64,000 nucleotides of DNA from Anaerobacillus isosaccharinicus (GTDB lineage Bacteria > Bacillota > Bacilli > Bacillales > Anaerobacillaceae): the NCBI RefSeq assembly GCF_001866075.3, contig NZ_CP063356.1, forward strand, positions 1,292,164 through 1,356,163, read 5' to 3'. Made by a program: the position numbers and the translations under genes. Below, in pieces: positions 1 through 11,430 of the stretch; the stretch's first letter is position 1, and each line of letters begins with the position of its first letter. The notes beneath the pieces are model-generated. The model made no database searches and was not told where the DNA came from. It worked only from the letters and a program-made list of their open reading frames with translations.

Positions 1-502
1 CGTGACGTTCACGTTTTAATATAGCTACGACAATATCTTCAATGTTTTTATTCTTTGCTTTTGCGACTGCTTGAAGGTTTTCGAGAACTGTAAAATCAAG
101 GCTAACCTTTCCAACAGATTCAGGACCTACAGCTATTTTATCCATATACATATCCGGTGCATGAAGTAAGTTGCCATGATCAGCAACTGCTAAAACTGCT
201 AAAGCATTCCACTCACCACAAGCAACAATGTTCGTTCCTTCTAAAGGATCTACTGCAACGTCTAATCGTGGTCCATAACCGTTTCCAAGCTTCTCACCTA
301 TGTATAACATTGGAGCTTCATCCATTTCTCCTTCACCAATGACAACAGTGCCTTTCATTGGGATCGTATCAAACACGTCTCGCATCGCTTGTGTTGCTGC
401 ATCATCTGCGTTATCTTTATCTCCTCTTCCCATCCAACGACCAGATGCGATCGCAGCCGCTTCCACAACACGAACAAGTTCCATTGTTAAACTTCTCTCC
501 AT
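1..502 (-). CDS. glpX: Fructose-1,6-bisphosphatase class II (partial, C-terminus outside window)
   Basis: Reverse-strand reading from the ATG at 502 gives an N-terminal GlpX sequence ([20 protein letters not shown]) with the metal and substrate motifs [11 protein letters not shown] and [11 protein letters not shown]. GlpX hydrolyses fructose-1,6-bisphosphate in gluconeogenesis. The gene runs off the left edge, so only about 167 residues are visible. A GGGGGAG ribosome site precedes the start. murA2 lies immediately upstream, the order seen in B. subtilis (murAB-glpX-rho); the gap between them is filled by a heptad inverted repeat. Confidence 0.93.
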   Translation of the reverse strand, partial: MERSLTMELVRVVEAAAIASGRWMGRGDKDNADDAATQAMRDVFDTIPMKGTVVIGEGEMDEAPMLYIGEKLGNGYGPRLDVAVDPLEGTNIVACGEWNALAVLAVADHGNLLHAPDMYMDKIAVGPESVGKVSLDFTVLENLQAVAKAKNKNIEDIVVAILKRERH

Positions 503-520
503 TACTACTCCCCCATTCTC

Positions 521-620
521 TAATGTAGAATGTAAAATGTAGAATTTAGAATGATTTTAGCAACACTTCGAAGCTAAACCCACTCGAATTCTACATTCTA
601 CATTCTGAATTCTACATTTT
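521..620. repeat. Heptad inverted repeat, copy 1
   Basis: The left arm is built of TGTAGAA/TGTAAAA units and the right arm of their complements (TTCTACA), with CTTCGAAGC in the centre. It spans the whole gap from the murA2 stop codon (619-621) to just before the glpX ribosome site. The stop-proximal arm contains a GAATTC variant that gives the element a direction. Confidence 0.85.
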
Positions 621-1908
621 AAGCGTTTTCCACTTCTTTCATTTCTTCGGCATTCATTTTTTCTCGCCAGATTTTTGCTCCGAGTCCGATTAATTTTTCT
701 TCTAAGTTTTCGTAACCGCGGTCGATATGTTCGATACCTGAGATTTCAGTAATTCCCTCTGCCATAAGTCCAGCTACAACAAGTGCTGCACCAGCTCGTA
801 GGTCGCTCGCTCTAACTTTTGAGCCTTGTAGCTGAGTCGTGCCACCATTAATGATTGCAGATCTGCCTTCTACTTTTACGCTGGCACCCATTCTTCTTAA
901 TTCATCTATATGTTTAAATCTTGCGTTATAGATCGTATCCGTCACAATACTTGTGCAACTTGCTTTTGTTAATAGCGAAGTAAATGGTTGTTGTAAATCT
1001 GTTGGGAAACCTGGATATACTAAAGTTTTAATATCAACACCTTTTAAGTTTCCAGTTTGGTAAATATAAATTTGATCATCGTTCGTCTCAATGTGAACGC
1101 CCATCTCACGAAGTTTCGCAATTAAAGATTCTAAGTGGTCTGGAATGACATTATCAATTAACACTTGTTTTCCCATGGCAGCTGCCATAATCATATAAGT
1201 TCCTGCTTCAATACGATCAGGAATAATCGAGTGGCGACAACCGTGCAGTGAATCTACACCATCAATTCGAATCTCATTTGTGCCAGCACCTTTTATCTGA
1301 GCCCCCATGCTTGTTAATAAAGTTGCAACATCAATAATTTCTGGTTCTTTTGCTGCATTTTCAATCACAGTTCTGCCTTTGGCTTTAACTGCAGCTAACA
1401 TAATATTGATTGTTGCACCTACACTAACAACATCTAAGTAAATTTTTGCCCCACGTAATTCGTCAGCACGTAAATAAATAGCACCTTGTTCATTGGTAAC
1501 TTTTGCTCCAAGGGCTTGGAAACCTTTAATATGTTGATCAATCGGTCTAGGACCTAAATTACAACCACCTGGTAAACCAATAACCGCTTTTTTAAATTTA
1601 CCAAGCATTGCTCCCATTAAATAATAAGAAGCACGCAATTTTTTAACTCGACCATTAGGTAATGGCATAGCAAACATATTTTCAGGATAAACAGTTAAAG
1701 AATCACCGTTTAAAGCTGTTTTCCCTCCAATTTCTTCAAGAAGTTCACTAAGTAACTGTACGTCAGAGATTTGGGGTAAATTGTCAATAGTCACCTCGGA
1801 ATCGGCTAATATAGCAGCTGGAATGAGTGCCACTGCGCTATTTTTAGCTCCACCTATGTTTACTCTTCCCTCTAGAGGATAACCGCCCTCAATTAATAAC
1901 TTTTCCAT
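619..1908 (-). CDS. murA2: UDP-N-acetylglucosamine 1-carboxyvinyltransferase (MurA paralogue 2)
   Basis: This 429-residue protein has the EPSP-synthase-like double-barrel pattern of MurA. It transfers enolpyruvate from PEP to UDP-GlcNAc, the first committed step of peptidoglycan synthesis, in the cytosol. Visible marks are the N-terminal [13 protein letters not shown], the catalytic-cysteine loop [13 protein letters not shown] near residue 117 and the FPTDLQQP segment. Low-GC Gram-positives usually carry two MurA enzymes; its place between tal and glpX matches the second one (MurAB/MurZ) of B. subtilis. The TAA stop is directly joined to a heptad inverted repeat. Confidence 0.95.
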   Translation of the reverse strand: MEKLLIEGGYPLEGRVNIGGAKNSAVALIPAAILADSEVTIDNLPQISDVQLLSELLEEIGGKTALNGDSLTVYPENMFAMPLPNGRVKKLRASYYLMGAMLGKFKKAVIGLPGGCNLGPRPIDQHIKGFQALGAKVTNEQGAIYLRADELRGAKIYLDVVSVGATINIMLAAVKAKGRTVIENAAKEPEIIDVATLLTSMGAQIKGAGTNEIRIDGVDSLHGCRHSIIPDRIEAGTYMIMAAAMGKQVLIDNVIPDHLESLIAKLREMGVHIETNDDQIYIYQTGNLKGVDIKTLVYPGFPTDLQQPFTSLLTKASCTSIVTDTIYNARFKHIDELRRMGASVKVEGRSAIINGGTTQLQGSKVRASDLRAGAALVVAGLMAEGITEISGIEHIDRGYENLEEKLIGLGAKIWREKMNAEEMKEVENA

Positions 1909-2061
1909 AACAGCTTCCCTTCTTTTTAATACTCTCAGAATTAAATCTGGACAACATTAAACGAACTATTTTATTTAAATTCATTTCGAAAATAGCATTC
2001 TTGATGTTTTTTACCATTATAACCATAATGATTGAAAACAGTCTTAAAAAATACAAAATTG

Positions 2062-2153
2062 TTTGGAGTGTAGAGTGTAGAGTTCATGAAAGCTCTGCTA
2101 CGAAGCAGCACTTTCTTTACTCTAGACTCTAAACTATACACTCTACACTCCAA
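2062..2153. repeat. Heptad inverted repeat, TGTAGAG variant, copy 2
   Basis: The left arm carries GTGTAGAGTGTAGAGTT and the right arm carries ACTCTA, ACTCTAAAC and ACACTCTACACTCC. Both arms therefore use the G-containing unit, around a core GCTACGAAGCAGC. It lies in the murA2-tal gap. Confidence 0.75.
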
Positions 2154-2175
2154 AAGCACCTAAAGGGTGCTTTTG

Positions 2176-2424
2176 GCTTTTCTTTGTCTAGCTTCAGCTC
2201 CCAGCTCCTCGGGGTCAAATAACCTGCAAGATAAAAAGTCAAAATCTCACTTTTTTTCTTACAGAACATTTACCTGTCGGAGCTAGGCAGGTCGCCTACG
2301 CTTTTCTTTGTCTAGCTTCAGCTCCCAGCTCCTCGGGATCAAATAACCTGCAAGATAAAAAGTCAAAATCTCACTTTTTTCTTACAGAACATTTACCTGT
2401 CGGAGCTAGGCAGGTCGCCTACGC
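2176..2424. repeat. Two tandem copies of a 124-bp intergenic repeat
   Basis: Copy 1 is 2176-2299 and copy 2 is 2300-2424. Each begins GCTTTTCTTTGTCTAGCTTC and ends GGCAGGTCGCCTACGC, and the copies differ at only a few bases. Within each copy AGCTCCCAGCTCC near the start can pair imperfectly with GTCGGAGCTAGGC near the end, so each may fold as a long hairpin. Similar TGTCTAGCT...CGCCTACGC elements are familiar to me from other Bacillaceae intergenic regions. Together with copy 2 of the heptad repeat this accounts for most of the 549-bp murA2-tal gap; the remainder (1909-2061) shows nothing. Confidence 0.9.
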
Positions 2425-2458
2425 ATTTCTTATTATACCATTATTTCTGGTTATTCCG

Positions 2459-3100
2459 TTATTTTTGGTTATTCCAATCTTCTAGGAATTTCTCTATTCC
2501 TTGATCGGTCAGTGGGTGTTTTACTAGTTGGTTAATGACTTTAAAGGGAATTGTGGCGATATGGGCACCCTTCATGGCGGCTTCATGAACATGCATAGGG
2601 TGGCGAACTGAGGCTGCAATAATTTCAGTTTCAATGTTATGGATAAAAAACATTTCTGCAATTTCGGAAACTAGGTCAAGGCCATTTTGGCCGATGTCAT
2701 CAAGTCTACCAATGAATGGCGAGACATATGTTGCACCTGCTCTCGCTGCGAGTAATGCTTGAACAGCTGAAAAGACAAGGGTGACATTTGTTTTAATACC
2801 TATATCTGTAAAAGCTCTGACTGCTTTTAATCCTTCGGTTGTCATCGGGACCTTCACCGTAATATTTGGTGCAATCGCCGCCAGTTCCTTTCCTTCTTTA
2901 AACATTCCTTCAAAATCAAGGGCTATTACTTCAGCACTTACTGACCCAGAAACAACCGCTGTTATTTCTTTTAATCTTGTATGAAAGTCTACCCCTTCTT
3001 TTGCAACTAAAGAGGGATTTGTTGTCACACCGGCTAGAATTCCATATTCGTTTGCCTCTTTAATTTCTGTTAAGTTTGCTGTATCAATAAAGAATTTCAT
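2459..3100 (-). CDS. tal: Transaldolase / fructose-6-phosphate aldolase family (short TalC type)
   Basis: A 213-residue TIM-barrel aldolase of the short transaldolase class. The N-terminus [19 protein letters not shown] and the Schiff-base lysine segment ITVKVPMT (near residue 83) are typical, as is [11 protein letters not shown]. It would exchange dihydroxyacetone units in the non-oxidative pentose phosphate pathway, or act as a fructose-6-phosphate aldolase; the sequence alone does not decide. It lies next to fbaA as in B. subtilis (ywjH). A near-copy of its last 17 bases (TTATTTcTGGTTATTCC) is repeated directly downstream at 2442-2458, apparently a small tandem duplication. Confidence 0.93.
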   Translation of the reverse strand: MKFFIDTANLTEIKEANEYGILAGVTTNPSLVAKEGVDFHTRLKEITAVVSGSVSAEVIALDFEGMFKEGKELAAIAPNITVKVPMTTEGLKAVRAFTDIGIKTNVTLVFSAVQALLAARAGATYVSPFIGRLDDIGQNGLDLVSEIAEMFFIHNIETEIIAASVRHPMHVHEAAMKGAHIATIPFKVINQLVKHPLTDQGIEKFLEDWNNQK

Positions 3101-3441
3101 TAATCATCACCCCTACAATTTTTAGACAAAAGTTTGTTAATTTAATGAATTTCACAATTTCACTTTTTTGCGCCATTATCGTACATAATAATTGTGTGTG
3201 TAAAGTTTTTCGCAACTAGATATGGTTTAATTCGGCTCAATGGTAGAAATTATAAAAATCACTCATTTACAATATTCAATTGTTTTAGGCTAATTCCTTT
3301 TATAAGTTGTCGCCGTTTTTCGTCATTCTTTGTAACACAACGTTTACACTCGTGTCGAAGCAACAATGTTTCCCTTAACTACTCGGAAATTTTAAAAGAA
3401 AGTTGGTCTCAAGTATAAGACCAACTTTCAAAAAGACACTA
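3101..3441. other. tal-fbaA spacer
   Basis: 341 bp with no gene that I can support. It holds the fbaA terminator at its right edge and AT-rich sequence that should include the tal promoter; I see no clear operator. Confidence 0.5.
3398..3429 (-). terminator. fbaA rho-independent terminator
   Basis: A perfect 12-bp stem (GAAAGTTGGTCT with AGACCAACTTTC) and 8-base loop, followed on the minus strand by TTTTAAAATTT. It lies 12 bp downstream of the fbaA stop. Confidence 0.85.
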
Positions 3442-4299
3442 TTAAGCTTTATTTGAAGATCCAAATTCACGCATTTTGCCAATTACTGTTTGCTTGATTG
3501 TTTCACGAGCTGGCCCTAAGTATTTACGTGGATCATAAACGTCAGGATCAGCTGCTAGTACTTCACGAACAGTTTTTGCAGATGTAATTTGGTTTTCAGT
3601 ATTTACGTTAATTTTTGCTGTTCCGAAAGAAATAGCTTTTTTAATATCAGCTGTTGGAATTCCAGTACCACCATGAAGTACTAGAGGAACACCTGTGCTG
3701 TTAAGGATTTCTTCCATTTCTTTAAATCCTAAGTTAGGCTCACCTTTATAAGGACCGTGAACTGAACCTAAAGCAGGTGCTAGGCAGTCAATCCCTGTAC
3801 GCTTAACTAACTCTTCGCACTCTTTTGGGTCTGCATAAATGACGCCATCAGCAATGATGTCGTCTTCTTGTCCACCAACAGTTCCTAATTCTGCTTCAAC
3901 AGATACACCGTGGAAATGGGCAAGCTCAACAACTTTTGAAGTGATCTCAATGTTCTCTTCAAAAGAATGGTGTGATGCATCAATCATTACTGAAGTAAAT
4001 CCAGCATGAATTGCTTCAGCACATTTTTGGTAGCTTGAACCATGATCTAGGTGAATAGCAACTGGAACAGTAACTTTATACTCTTCCATAAGCGCTTCAG
4101 TTAATTTTACAATTGTTTTAAAACCGCCCATATAACGTGCTGCACCTTCTGATACACCTAAAATAACTGGTGAGTTTTCTTCTTGTGCCGCTTGTAGAAT
4201 CGCTTGTGTAAATTCAAGATTGTTAAGGTTAAACTGTCCTACAGCATATCCTTCACTTTTTGCTTTTTCTAACATTTCTTTCATTGAAACTAAAGGCAT
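3442..4299 (-). CDS. fbaA: Class II fructose-1,6-bisphosphate aldolase
   Basis: A 285-residue zinc-dependent aldolase that cleaves fructose-1,6-bisphosphate to DHAP and glyceraldehyde-3-phosphate. Zinc and substrate motifs are HLDHGSS, the [14 protein letters not shown] loop, VHGPYKGEP and LHGGTGIP. I chose the start at [10 protein letters not shown] because AAGGAGG lies 9 bases upstream and B. subtilis FbaA starts there; a longer frame would add 11 residues without a ribosome site. It has its own terminator. The order spo0F-fbaA-tal is conserved in Bacillus. Confidence 0.96.
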   Translation of the reverse strand: MPLVSMKEMLEKAKSEGYAVGQFNLNNLEFTQAILQAAQEENSPVILGVSEGAARYMGGFKTIVKLTEALMEEYKVTVPVAIHLDHGSSYQKCAEAIHAGFTSVMIDASHHSFEENIEITSKVVELAHFHGVSVEAELGTVGGQEDDIIADGVIYADPKECEELVKRTGIDCLAPALGSVHGPYKGEPNLGFKEMEEILNSTGVPLVLHGGTGIPTADIKKAISFGTAKINVNTENQITSAKTVREVLAADPDVYDPRKYLGPARETIKQTVIGKMREFGSSNKA

Positions 4300-4572
4300 T
4301 GGTAATTTCCTCCTTTTAATTAAAACGCTCATGTTTAGGTACCTTTTTCTTGAATAAAAACTCTTCGAAAGTAGCTTTACTCTTAAATTTTAACCATAAG
4401 TACATAGAAATTATGTATAAAAGGACTACTCATTTCTTTAAATGAGCTATAGCTAACTTTACTAAAGAATTTATTCGAGTTGTACAGACCTATTATAGCA
4501 TAACAAGAAAAAAAATCACGAAAATATCTTGACAAATCACATAACATTGATGTAAGCGTTTGCTCTATTTTT

Positions 4573-4935
4573 TTATACACATAGTTGTTTCTTAATAACG
4601 GAGCGTACCTCATCAATATCAAAAGGTTTAGCAAAATGGGTAATAGCCCCTAATTTCATCGCTTCATTGATCATGTCTAACTCACCATACGCCGTCATCA
4701 TGATGACTTCAATACTTGAATTGTATTCTTTTAATCTTCTAAGTATTTCTAAGCCATCCATTCCTGGAATTTTCATGTCAAGAATAACTAGGTCAGGTAA
4801 ATTGGACTCAACAATACTCAACGCCTGAACACCACTCGCCGCTTGATATGTTTCATATCCGTCTTTTTGAAATATTTCATTTAATAACACACGAATTCCG
4901 AATTGGTCATCAACAATTAGGATTTTCTTCTTCAT
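4573..4935 (-). CDS. spo0F: Sporulation phosphorelay response regulator
   Basis: A 120-residue stand-alone receiver domain. It shows the acidic pocket DD (residues 9-10), the phospho-acceptor Asp in [12 protein letters not shown] (near 54), a conserved MMTAYGE segment and the lysine in FAKPFD (near 104). Spo0F relays phosphate from sporulation histidine kinases to Spo0B and so to Spo0A. Its place between fbaA and pyrG matches B. subtilis. The ywjG (DUF2529) gene found between spo0F and pyrG in B. subtilis is absent here. The 273-bp gap to fbaA contains nothing I recognise. Confidence 0.95.
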   Translation of the reverse strand: MKKKILIVDDQFGIRVLLNEIFQKDGYETYQAASGVQALSIVESNLPDLVILDMKIPGMDGLEILRRLKEYNSSIEVIMMTAYGELDMINEAMKLGAITHFAKPFDIDEVRSVIKKQLCV

Positions 4936-5042
4936 AAATCCACCACCTTCACGATTTTTACGAACTTCTACCTAACATAATAATTCTTTTTTAATAACCA
5001 TTTCTCCTTCTATTTTCAAAAAAATACTTTTTATTGAAAAGA

Positions 5043-6715
<1,673 letters not shown>

Positions 6716-6944
6716 GTAAGTTTTTATCAGAAGTCTTTTTAAAAAGAATAAAATAGATTAGTGCTTCTTACTTTTACCGCTCTTGTTCATAATCTACCTC
6801 AAAAAATTGGTTTCCACTTTTATACTTTCCAATCTTATGAATTTCATCATTCAATTTCAACACCAATGAGATTAACAGCTAAATCATTTCAACTAGATGT
6901 ACCTTAATAGGCTGAGAAAAAGACGGAATTCACTTTATAAAACA

Positions 6945-6996
6945 AAAAAACAAAAGCCACTGCCCCAATTTTAACGGGGGCGAACTTTTGTTTTTT
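6945..6996 (-). promoter_or_regulatory. pyrG leader attenuator hairpin
   Basis: On the minus strand, AAAAAACAAAAG...GCCCCC, a short loop, then GGGGC...CTTTTGTTTTTT make a terminator with a T-run. It lies about 99-150 nt downstream of a promoter whose expected start is GGGC. In B. subtilis pyrG, low CTP causes repeated G addition at a GGGC start, and the poly-G 5' end pairs with the C-rich arm of the terminator to prevent termination. The C-run in the 5' arm here would serve that role. The mechanism is inferred from this arrangement. Confidence 0.75.
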
Positions 6997-7090
6997 ACTT
7001 TAAGTATTAAGAAATAGCTAATCCAAGTTGATGGATACACATATTTTCTAATAATTAATTTAAGTTCTATTAATTTTGCTTATAAGAAAA

Positions 7091-7131
7091 GCCCAAAAAG
7101 AATTTTATCCTAGACAAGCGATAATTGTCAA
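7091..7131 (-). promoter_or_regulatory. pyrG promoter with GGGC start site
   Basis: -35 TTGACA (7131-7126), 18-bp spacer, -10 TAAAAT (7107-7102), and 7 bases later GGGC (7094-7091), the initiation sequence used for reiterative transcription in Bacillus pyrG. It lies between the rpoE stop and the attenuator, so it serves pyrG and not rpoE. Confidence 0.8.
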
Positions 7132-7176
7132 GATGAGAATTTAAGGAAGCAGAAAAGTAAGATTAGAAGTCATAGA

Positions 7177-7716
7177 CTAAAGCAAATCGTCTTCGTCATC
7201 TTCTTCTAATTCAGGTTCCTCTTCATCATCCGCGTCTACATCATCGTCATCTAAATCAATGTCGACGTCTTCATCGTCGTCTTCATCGCTAACAAGTTCA
7301 TCTAGTTCATCCTCTAGATCTTCAAACTCATCATCTAGTTCTTCTTCTAGATCATCAAAGTCCTCATCTAAATCGGTATCTAGATCATCATCGTCACCTT
7401 TCTTCTTAGCCTTCTTGCGTTTAACCGTTTGCGTTACTTCCTCTTCAGCCTGCTCGTATGGGTACCATGTTCTTAAGCCCCAACGATTTTCACCAAGACA
7501 AATAAAACGGCCGTCAACATTTAAGTCTGTATATAGGTAAGCGATGCGATCCAATACCTCGTTCTCAGACATCCCCTTTATTTCTGCAACTCTCTTAACT
7601 AAATCGCCATATACAAAAGGTTGCTTTTCATCTTGCATTAGTTCAAAAGCAATTTCCACCATGGACATTTCTTTGATTTCTTCTGGCGTGTACTCATTTA
7701 GCGTCAAAGTAGACAC
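7177..7716 (-). CDS. rpoE: RNA polymerase delta subunit
   Basis: A 179-residue protein. Residues 1-90 are the folded HARE-HTH domain (EEIKEMSMVEIAFELM, the NVDGRFICLGENRWGLRTWYP strand). Residues from about 105 are almost entirely Asp and Glu, the disordered tail that displaces nucleic acid from RNA polymerase. A short lysine stretch (VKRKKAKKKG) separates the parts. Delta speeds enzyme recycling and promoter selectivity in Firmicutes. The start is preceded by AAAGGATGTG. Its usual neighbour pyrG follows. Confidence 0.95.
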   Translation of the reverse strand: MSTLTLNEYTPEEIKEMSMVEIAFELMQDEKQPFVYGDLVKRVAEIKGMSENEVLDRIAYLYTDLNVDGRFICLGENRWGLRTWYPYEQAEEEVTQTVKRKKAKKKGDDDDLDTDLDEDFDDLEEELDDEFEDLEDELDELVSDEDDDEDVDIDLDDDDVDADDEEEPELEEDDEDDLL

Positions 7717-7894
7717 ATCCTTTCAATGAACATTGATCATTATTTATATTAATAAATTGACTTACCAAGTTGACAAGAACCTTATCCTATCAAGCAAAAT
7801 TTGAATGCTAGGACACTAAAACACATTAAGGAAAATCATACCTTTCATTATAAACATAAATGAAAACAATATGCTAGTCCAGTTAAAAAAAATT

Positions 7895-7984
7895 ATAGAA
7901 TGCAGAATTCAGAATGTAGAATTAGTGAGGTTTCTCGCTTCGAAGCATTCTCCCAAACCATTCTACATTTTACATTCTACATTA
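7895..7984. repeat. Heptad inverted repeat, copy 4
   Basis: The left arm contains GAATTCAGAATGTAGAATT, the core is CGCTTCGAAGCATT and the right arm is ATTCTACATTTTACATTCT. The GAATTC arm lies on the rpoE side, so this copy is reversed relative to those at 521 and 11329. Confidence 0.82.
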
Positions 7985-8030
7985 AAAAAAGGAAGAGCTG
8001 AGAACTACGTGTAAGTAGTCCCCAACTCCG
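7984..8030 (-). terminator. icmF terminator
   Basis: On the minus strand, GGAGTTGGGGACTAC, a 6-base loop, then GTAGTTCTCAGCTCTTCC is followed by seven T. It begins 11 bp after the icmF stop. Confidence 0.85.
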
Positions 8031-8040
8031 AAGAGAGAAG

Positions 8041-11000
8041 TTACATATTCCGACGGTATTGCCCACCTACTTGGTAAAGTGCTTGGGTGATTTGGCCAAG
8101 GGAGGCTACTTTAACTGTTTCCATTAATTCTTCAAAGACGTTCCCGTTAGACATAGACGTTTGTTGTAAACGTTTAAGGGCTGTCTCGACTTGATCTTTG
8201 TTACGATCTTGGAATGAACGTAAATTTATAATTTGCTGTTCTTTCTCTTCTTTTGTAGCACGTGCGATTTCCATGGTAAATTCTTCCTCAGTAGGTGCGT
8301 TTGGATTTAAATATGTGTTAACACCGATGATTGGAAGTTCGCCACTATGCTTCTTCATCTCGTAGAACATTGACTCTTCTTGAATTTTTCCACGTTGATA
8401 CTGTGTTTCCATCGAACCTAAAACGCCACCACGGTCACTAATTTTTTCAAGCTCTTGCAGCACCGCTTCTTCTACTAGATCCGTTAATTCGTCAATAATA
8501 TAGGAACCTTGAAGCGAATTCTCATTTTTTGCTAATCCAAGCTCTTTTGTAATAATCATTTGAATGGCCATCGCACGACGTACTGATTCCTCAGTTGGTG
8601 TTGTAACAGCCTCATCATAAGCATTTGTATGCAATGAATTACAATTATCATAAATCGCCATCAACGCTTGTAATGTAGTACGAATGTCATTAAAATCAAC
8701 TTCTTGAGCATGAAGGGAGCGACCAGAAGTTTGAATATGGTACTTTAATTTCTGACTACGGTCATTACCTTTGTATTTATTTTTCATTACCGTCGACCAA
8801 ATTCTTCTTGCTACACGGCCGATAACTGTATATTCTGCATCAAGGCCATTTGAGAAGAAGAACGAAAGGTTTGGAGCAAAGTCATCAATTTTCATCCCAC
8901 GACTTAAGTAATACTCGATATACGTAAATCCATTTGACAATGTAAAGGCTAACTGGCTGATTGGGTTCGCACCTGCCTCAGCTATATGGTAGCCCGAAAT
9001 CGAAACAGAATAATAGTTACGTACATTATGGTCAATAAAGTACTGCTGGATATCACCCATCATACGTAAGGCAAATTCTGTCGAGAAGATACATGTATTT
9101 TGACCTTGGTCTTCTTTTAAAATATCGGCTTGAACTGTACCACGAACGTTTGCCAGAGTAAGAGCTTTAATCTTGTTACGCTCTTCATCTGTAGCTTGAC
9201 GATTATTTTCCACTTCAAACTTTTCAATTTGTTGATCTATAGCGGTATTCATAAACATCGCAAGAATGATTGGTGCTGGACCATTGATCGTCATTGAAAC
9301 AGATGTAGAAGGAGCGCATAAATCAAAACCAGCATAAAGCTTCTTCATATCCTCTAATGTACAAACACTTACACCACTCTCACCAACTTTACCGTAGATG
9401 TCTGGCCGATAGTCTGGATCTTCTCCGTAAAGTGTTACAGAGTCAAAAGCTGTACTTAAACGCTTCGCATCATCATCTTTTGATAAGTAGTGGAATCTCC
9501 TATTTGTACGCTCAGGTGTACCTTCACCAGCAAATTGCCGCTTCGGATCTTCGCCTTGACGTTTGAACGGGAATACACCAGCTGTATAAGGGAATTCTCC
9601 TGGCACGTTTTCTTTAAAGCACCAGCGAATAATTTCTCCCCAATCATCAAATTTCGGTAGCGATACCTTTGGAATTTTTATGCCGGACAAGCTAGTCGTC
9701 GTTAACTGTGTACGAATTTCTTTATCACGGATTTTTGTTACTAACTCTTCTTTTGAGTAGTTTTCTTTTAATGTTGGCCATCTTTCGATAATCACTTTTG
9801 TCTCAGGATGTAATTTTTCTTCAAAATAAGTTTTCACCTTTTCTAGTTCAAGGAGAACTGACTCAGGTGCTTCATTACTACTACTCATCGACTGAAGTGC
9901 TTCGATTGTACCTTTGATTTGGTATAGCTTTCTAGCAACCGTTACTTGTTCTTCTGAAAACTCTTTATAACTACGAATCGTCGAAACGATTTCAAATAAG
10001 TATTGAGAACGTTCTGGAGGGATAATCATGTTATTTTTGACAACGTTTTTTGTCGTTTCTAACGTTGTCTGCCAATCTAGTTCGAACTTCTCGTTAATTT
10101 TATTAATTAGAGCTACAAAAAGTGTATTCGTTCCAGGATCATTAAATTGACTAGCAATCGTTCCATACACTGGCATGAGGTCTGTATCGACATCAAAAAG
10201 AGTACGGCTACGTTGATATTGCTTCTTTACATCACGGAGAGCATCTTCAGAACCTTTTCGCTCAAATTTATTAATACAAATTAAATCTGCATAATCAATC
10301 ATATCAATTTTTTCAAGCTGGGACGGCGCTCCAAATTCACTCGTCATCACATACATAGAAATATCAACGACGTCGACAATCGCTGCGTCTCCTTGGCCAA
10401 TTCCGCTCGTCTCAACGAGAATTAAATCAAAGCCTGCCGCTTTTACAACTTGGATTGCATCGCGAATCCCTTGAGAAATCTCCATTCTCGAACCACGTGT
10501 TGCAAGCGAGCGCATAAATACTCTTGGCGAATTAATTGAATTCATGCGAATACGGTCACCAAGAAGAGCCCCACCTGTTTTTTGTTTCGTTGGGTCAATC
10601 GAAATAATCGCCACTGTTTTTTCAGCGAATTCATATAAAAATCGACGAACTAATTCATCAGTTAATGAACTTTTTCCAGCTCCACCAGTTCCAGTGATCC
10701 CGATAACAGGAACATCTAGTGCCAATGCTTTTATTTGTTCAAAGGCAGCTTCAGCAGTTGTAGCGATTTCTTGATTATCAAGCTCTTGTTTTTCTGCTAG
10801 TGTAATTAATTTTGAGATTGCTTGAACATTCTTCTCTCTTAGTTGCTCAATTTCATTTGTTACTGTTTTAACAGTTGGGAAGTCACACTCCTCCATCATC
10901 ATGTTAATCATACCTTGGAGTCCTTGTGTTCTTCCATCTTCAGGAGAAAAAATTCGGGCAATTCCGTACTCATGTAGCTCTTTAATTTCAGTAGGAATAA

Positions 11001-11313
11001 TAACTCCACCACCTCCACCGTAGATACGGATGTGGGAAGCTCCTTGTTCTTTTAAAAGGTCGTACATATACTTAAAGTATTCCACATGACCGCCTTGATA
11101 AGAAGAAAGAGCGATCCCCTGGACATCCTCTTGAATCGCAGCATGAACAACTTCTTCTGCAGAGCGGTTGTGACCTAAATGAATAACTTCAGCTCCACTA
11201 GCTTGTAGCATTCTTCTCATAATATTAATAGATGCATCATGACCGTCAAACAAACTAGATGCAGTTACAAAGCGTACATGATTTTTCGGTCGATAAGTAT
11301 GAACGTTTTCCAT
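8041..11313 (-). CDS. icmF: Fused isobutyryl-CoA mutase with G-protein chaperone
   Basis: A 1,090-residue, coenzyme B12-dependent acyl-CoA mutase. Domains in order: cobalamin-binding ([27 protein letters not shown]; residues about 15-150); a MeaI-type GTPase chaperone (P-loop [10 protein letters not shown] near 210, [17 protein letters not shown]); a linker; and the substrate-binding TIM barrel ([31 protein letters not shown]). IcmF interconverts isobutyryl-CoA and n-butyryl-CoA, and some members also act on isovaleryl-/pivalyl-CoA. I chose MENVHTY as the start because GGAGGA lies 7 bases before it. It heads toward rpoE in a block of fatty-acid-degradation genes, suggesting use of branched short-chain acids. 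Confidence 0.95.
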   Translation of the reverse strand: MENVHTYRPKNHVRFVTASSLFDGHDASINIMRRMLQASGAEVIHLGHNRSAEEVVHAAIQEDVQGIALSSYQGGHVEYFKYMYDLLKEQGASHIRIYGGGGGVIIPTEIKELHEYGIARIFSPEDGRTQGLQGMINMMMEECDFPTVKTVTNEIEQLREKNVQAISKLITLAEKQELDNQEIATTAEAAFEQIKALALDVPVIGITGTGGAGKSSLTDELVRRFLYEFAEKTVAIISIDPTKQKTGGALLGDRIRMNSINSPRVFMRSLATRGSRMEISQGIRDAIQVVKAAGFDLILVETSGIGQGDAAIVDVVDISMYVMTSEFGAPSQLEKIDMIDYADLICINKFERKGSEDALRDVKKQYQRSRTLFDVDTDLMPVYGTIASQFNDPGTNTLFVALINKINEKFELDWQTTLETTKNVVKNNMIIPPERSQYLFEIVSTIRSYKEFSEEQVTVARKLYQIKGTIEALQSMSSSNEAPESVLLELEKVKTYFEEKLHPETKVIIERWPTLKENYSKEELVTKIRDKEIRTQLTTTSLSGIKIPKVSLPKFDDWGEIIRWCFKENVPGEFPYTAGVFPFKRQGEDPKRQFAGEGTPERTNRRFHYLSKDDDAKRLSTAFDSVTLYGEDPDYRPDIYGKVGESGVSVCTLEDMKKLYAGFDLCAPSTSVSMTINGPAPIILAMFMNTAIDQQIEKFEVENNRQATDEERNKIKALTLANVRGTVQADILKEDQGQNTCIFSTEFALRMMGDIQQYFIDHNVRNYYSVSISGYHIAEAGANPISQLAFTLSNGFTYIEYYLSRGMKIDDFAPNLSFFFSNGLDAEYTVIGRVARRIWSTVMKNKYKGNDRSQKLKYHIQTSGRSLHAQEVDFNDIRTTLQALMAIYDNCNSLHTNAYDEAVTTPTEESVRRAMAIQMIITKELGLAKNENSLQGSYIIDELTDLVEEAVLQELEKISDRGGVLGSMETQYQRGKIQEESMFYEMKKHSGELPIIGVNTYLNPNAPTEEEFTMEIARATKEEKEQQIINLRSFQDRNKDQVETALKRLQQTSMSNGNVFEELMETVKVASLGQITQALYQVGGQYRRNM

Positions 11314-11328
11314 CGAATCATCCTCCAT

Positions 11329-11430
11329 TTAAAATGTAGAATGTAAAATGTAGAATGTAGAATAATTTGAGGGGAAAGCTTCGAAGCATCCCTTGCTCAA
11401 TTTTACATTTTACATTCTGAATTCTACATT
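11329..11430. repeat. Heptad inverted repeat, copy 5
   Basis: The left arm has four TGTARAA units, the core is AAAGCTTCGAAGCATC, and the right arm is TTTTACATTTTACATTC then GAATTCTACATT. It fills the gap from the icmF ribosome site to the TetR gene and overlaps the last codons of that gene: the TAG stop of the TetR gene lies inside the repeat. Confidence 0.88.

Larger units (their letters stand above)
7717..8040. other. icmF-rpoE intergenic region
   Basis: 324 bp made up of the icmF terminator, heptad repeat copy 4 and about 160 bp of AT-rich DNA that should carry the rpoE promoter. No further gene is seen. Confidence 0.5.

Noticed and set aside
521-620. Heptad repeats read as a CRISPR array
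   Set aside because: Units are 7 bp and adjacent, without spacers; no cas genes are present.
1971-2159. 62-codon minus-strand frame in the murA2-tal gap
   Set aside because: It is largely made of the heptad repeat sequence.
3194-3418. 74-codon plus-strand frame in the tal-fbaA gap
   Set aside because: No ribosome site, overlaps the fbaA terminator and has no protein-like pattern.
6945-6996. Hairpin as rpoE terminator
   Set aside because: A good promoter lies between rpoE and the hairpin, so it belongs to the pyrG leader; it may still stop read-through from rpoE.
7259-7540. Serine-rich open frame on the plus strand opposite rpoE
   Set aside because: It is the complement of the Asp/Glu-coding tail of rpoE (GAT/GAA read as TCN), with no ribosome site.
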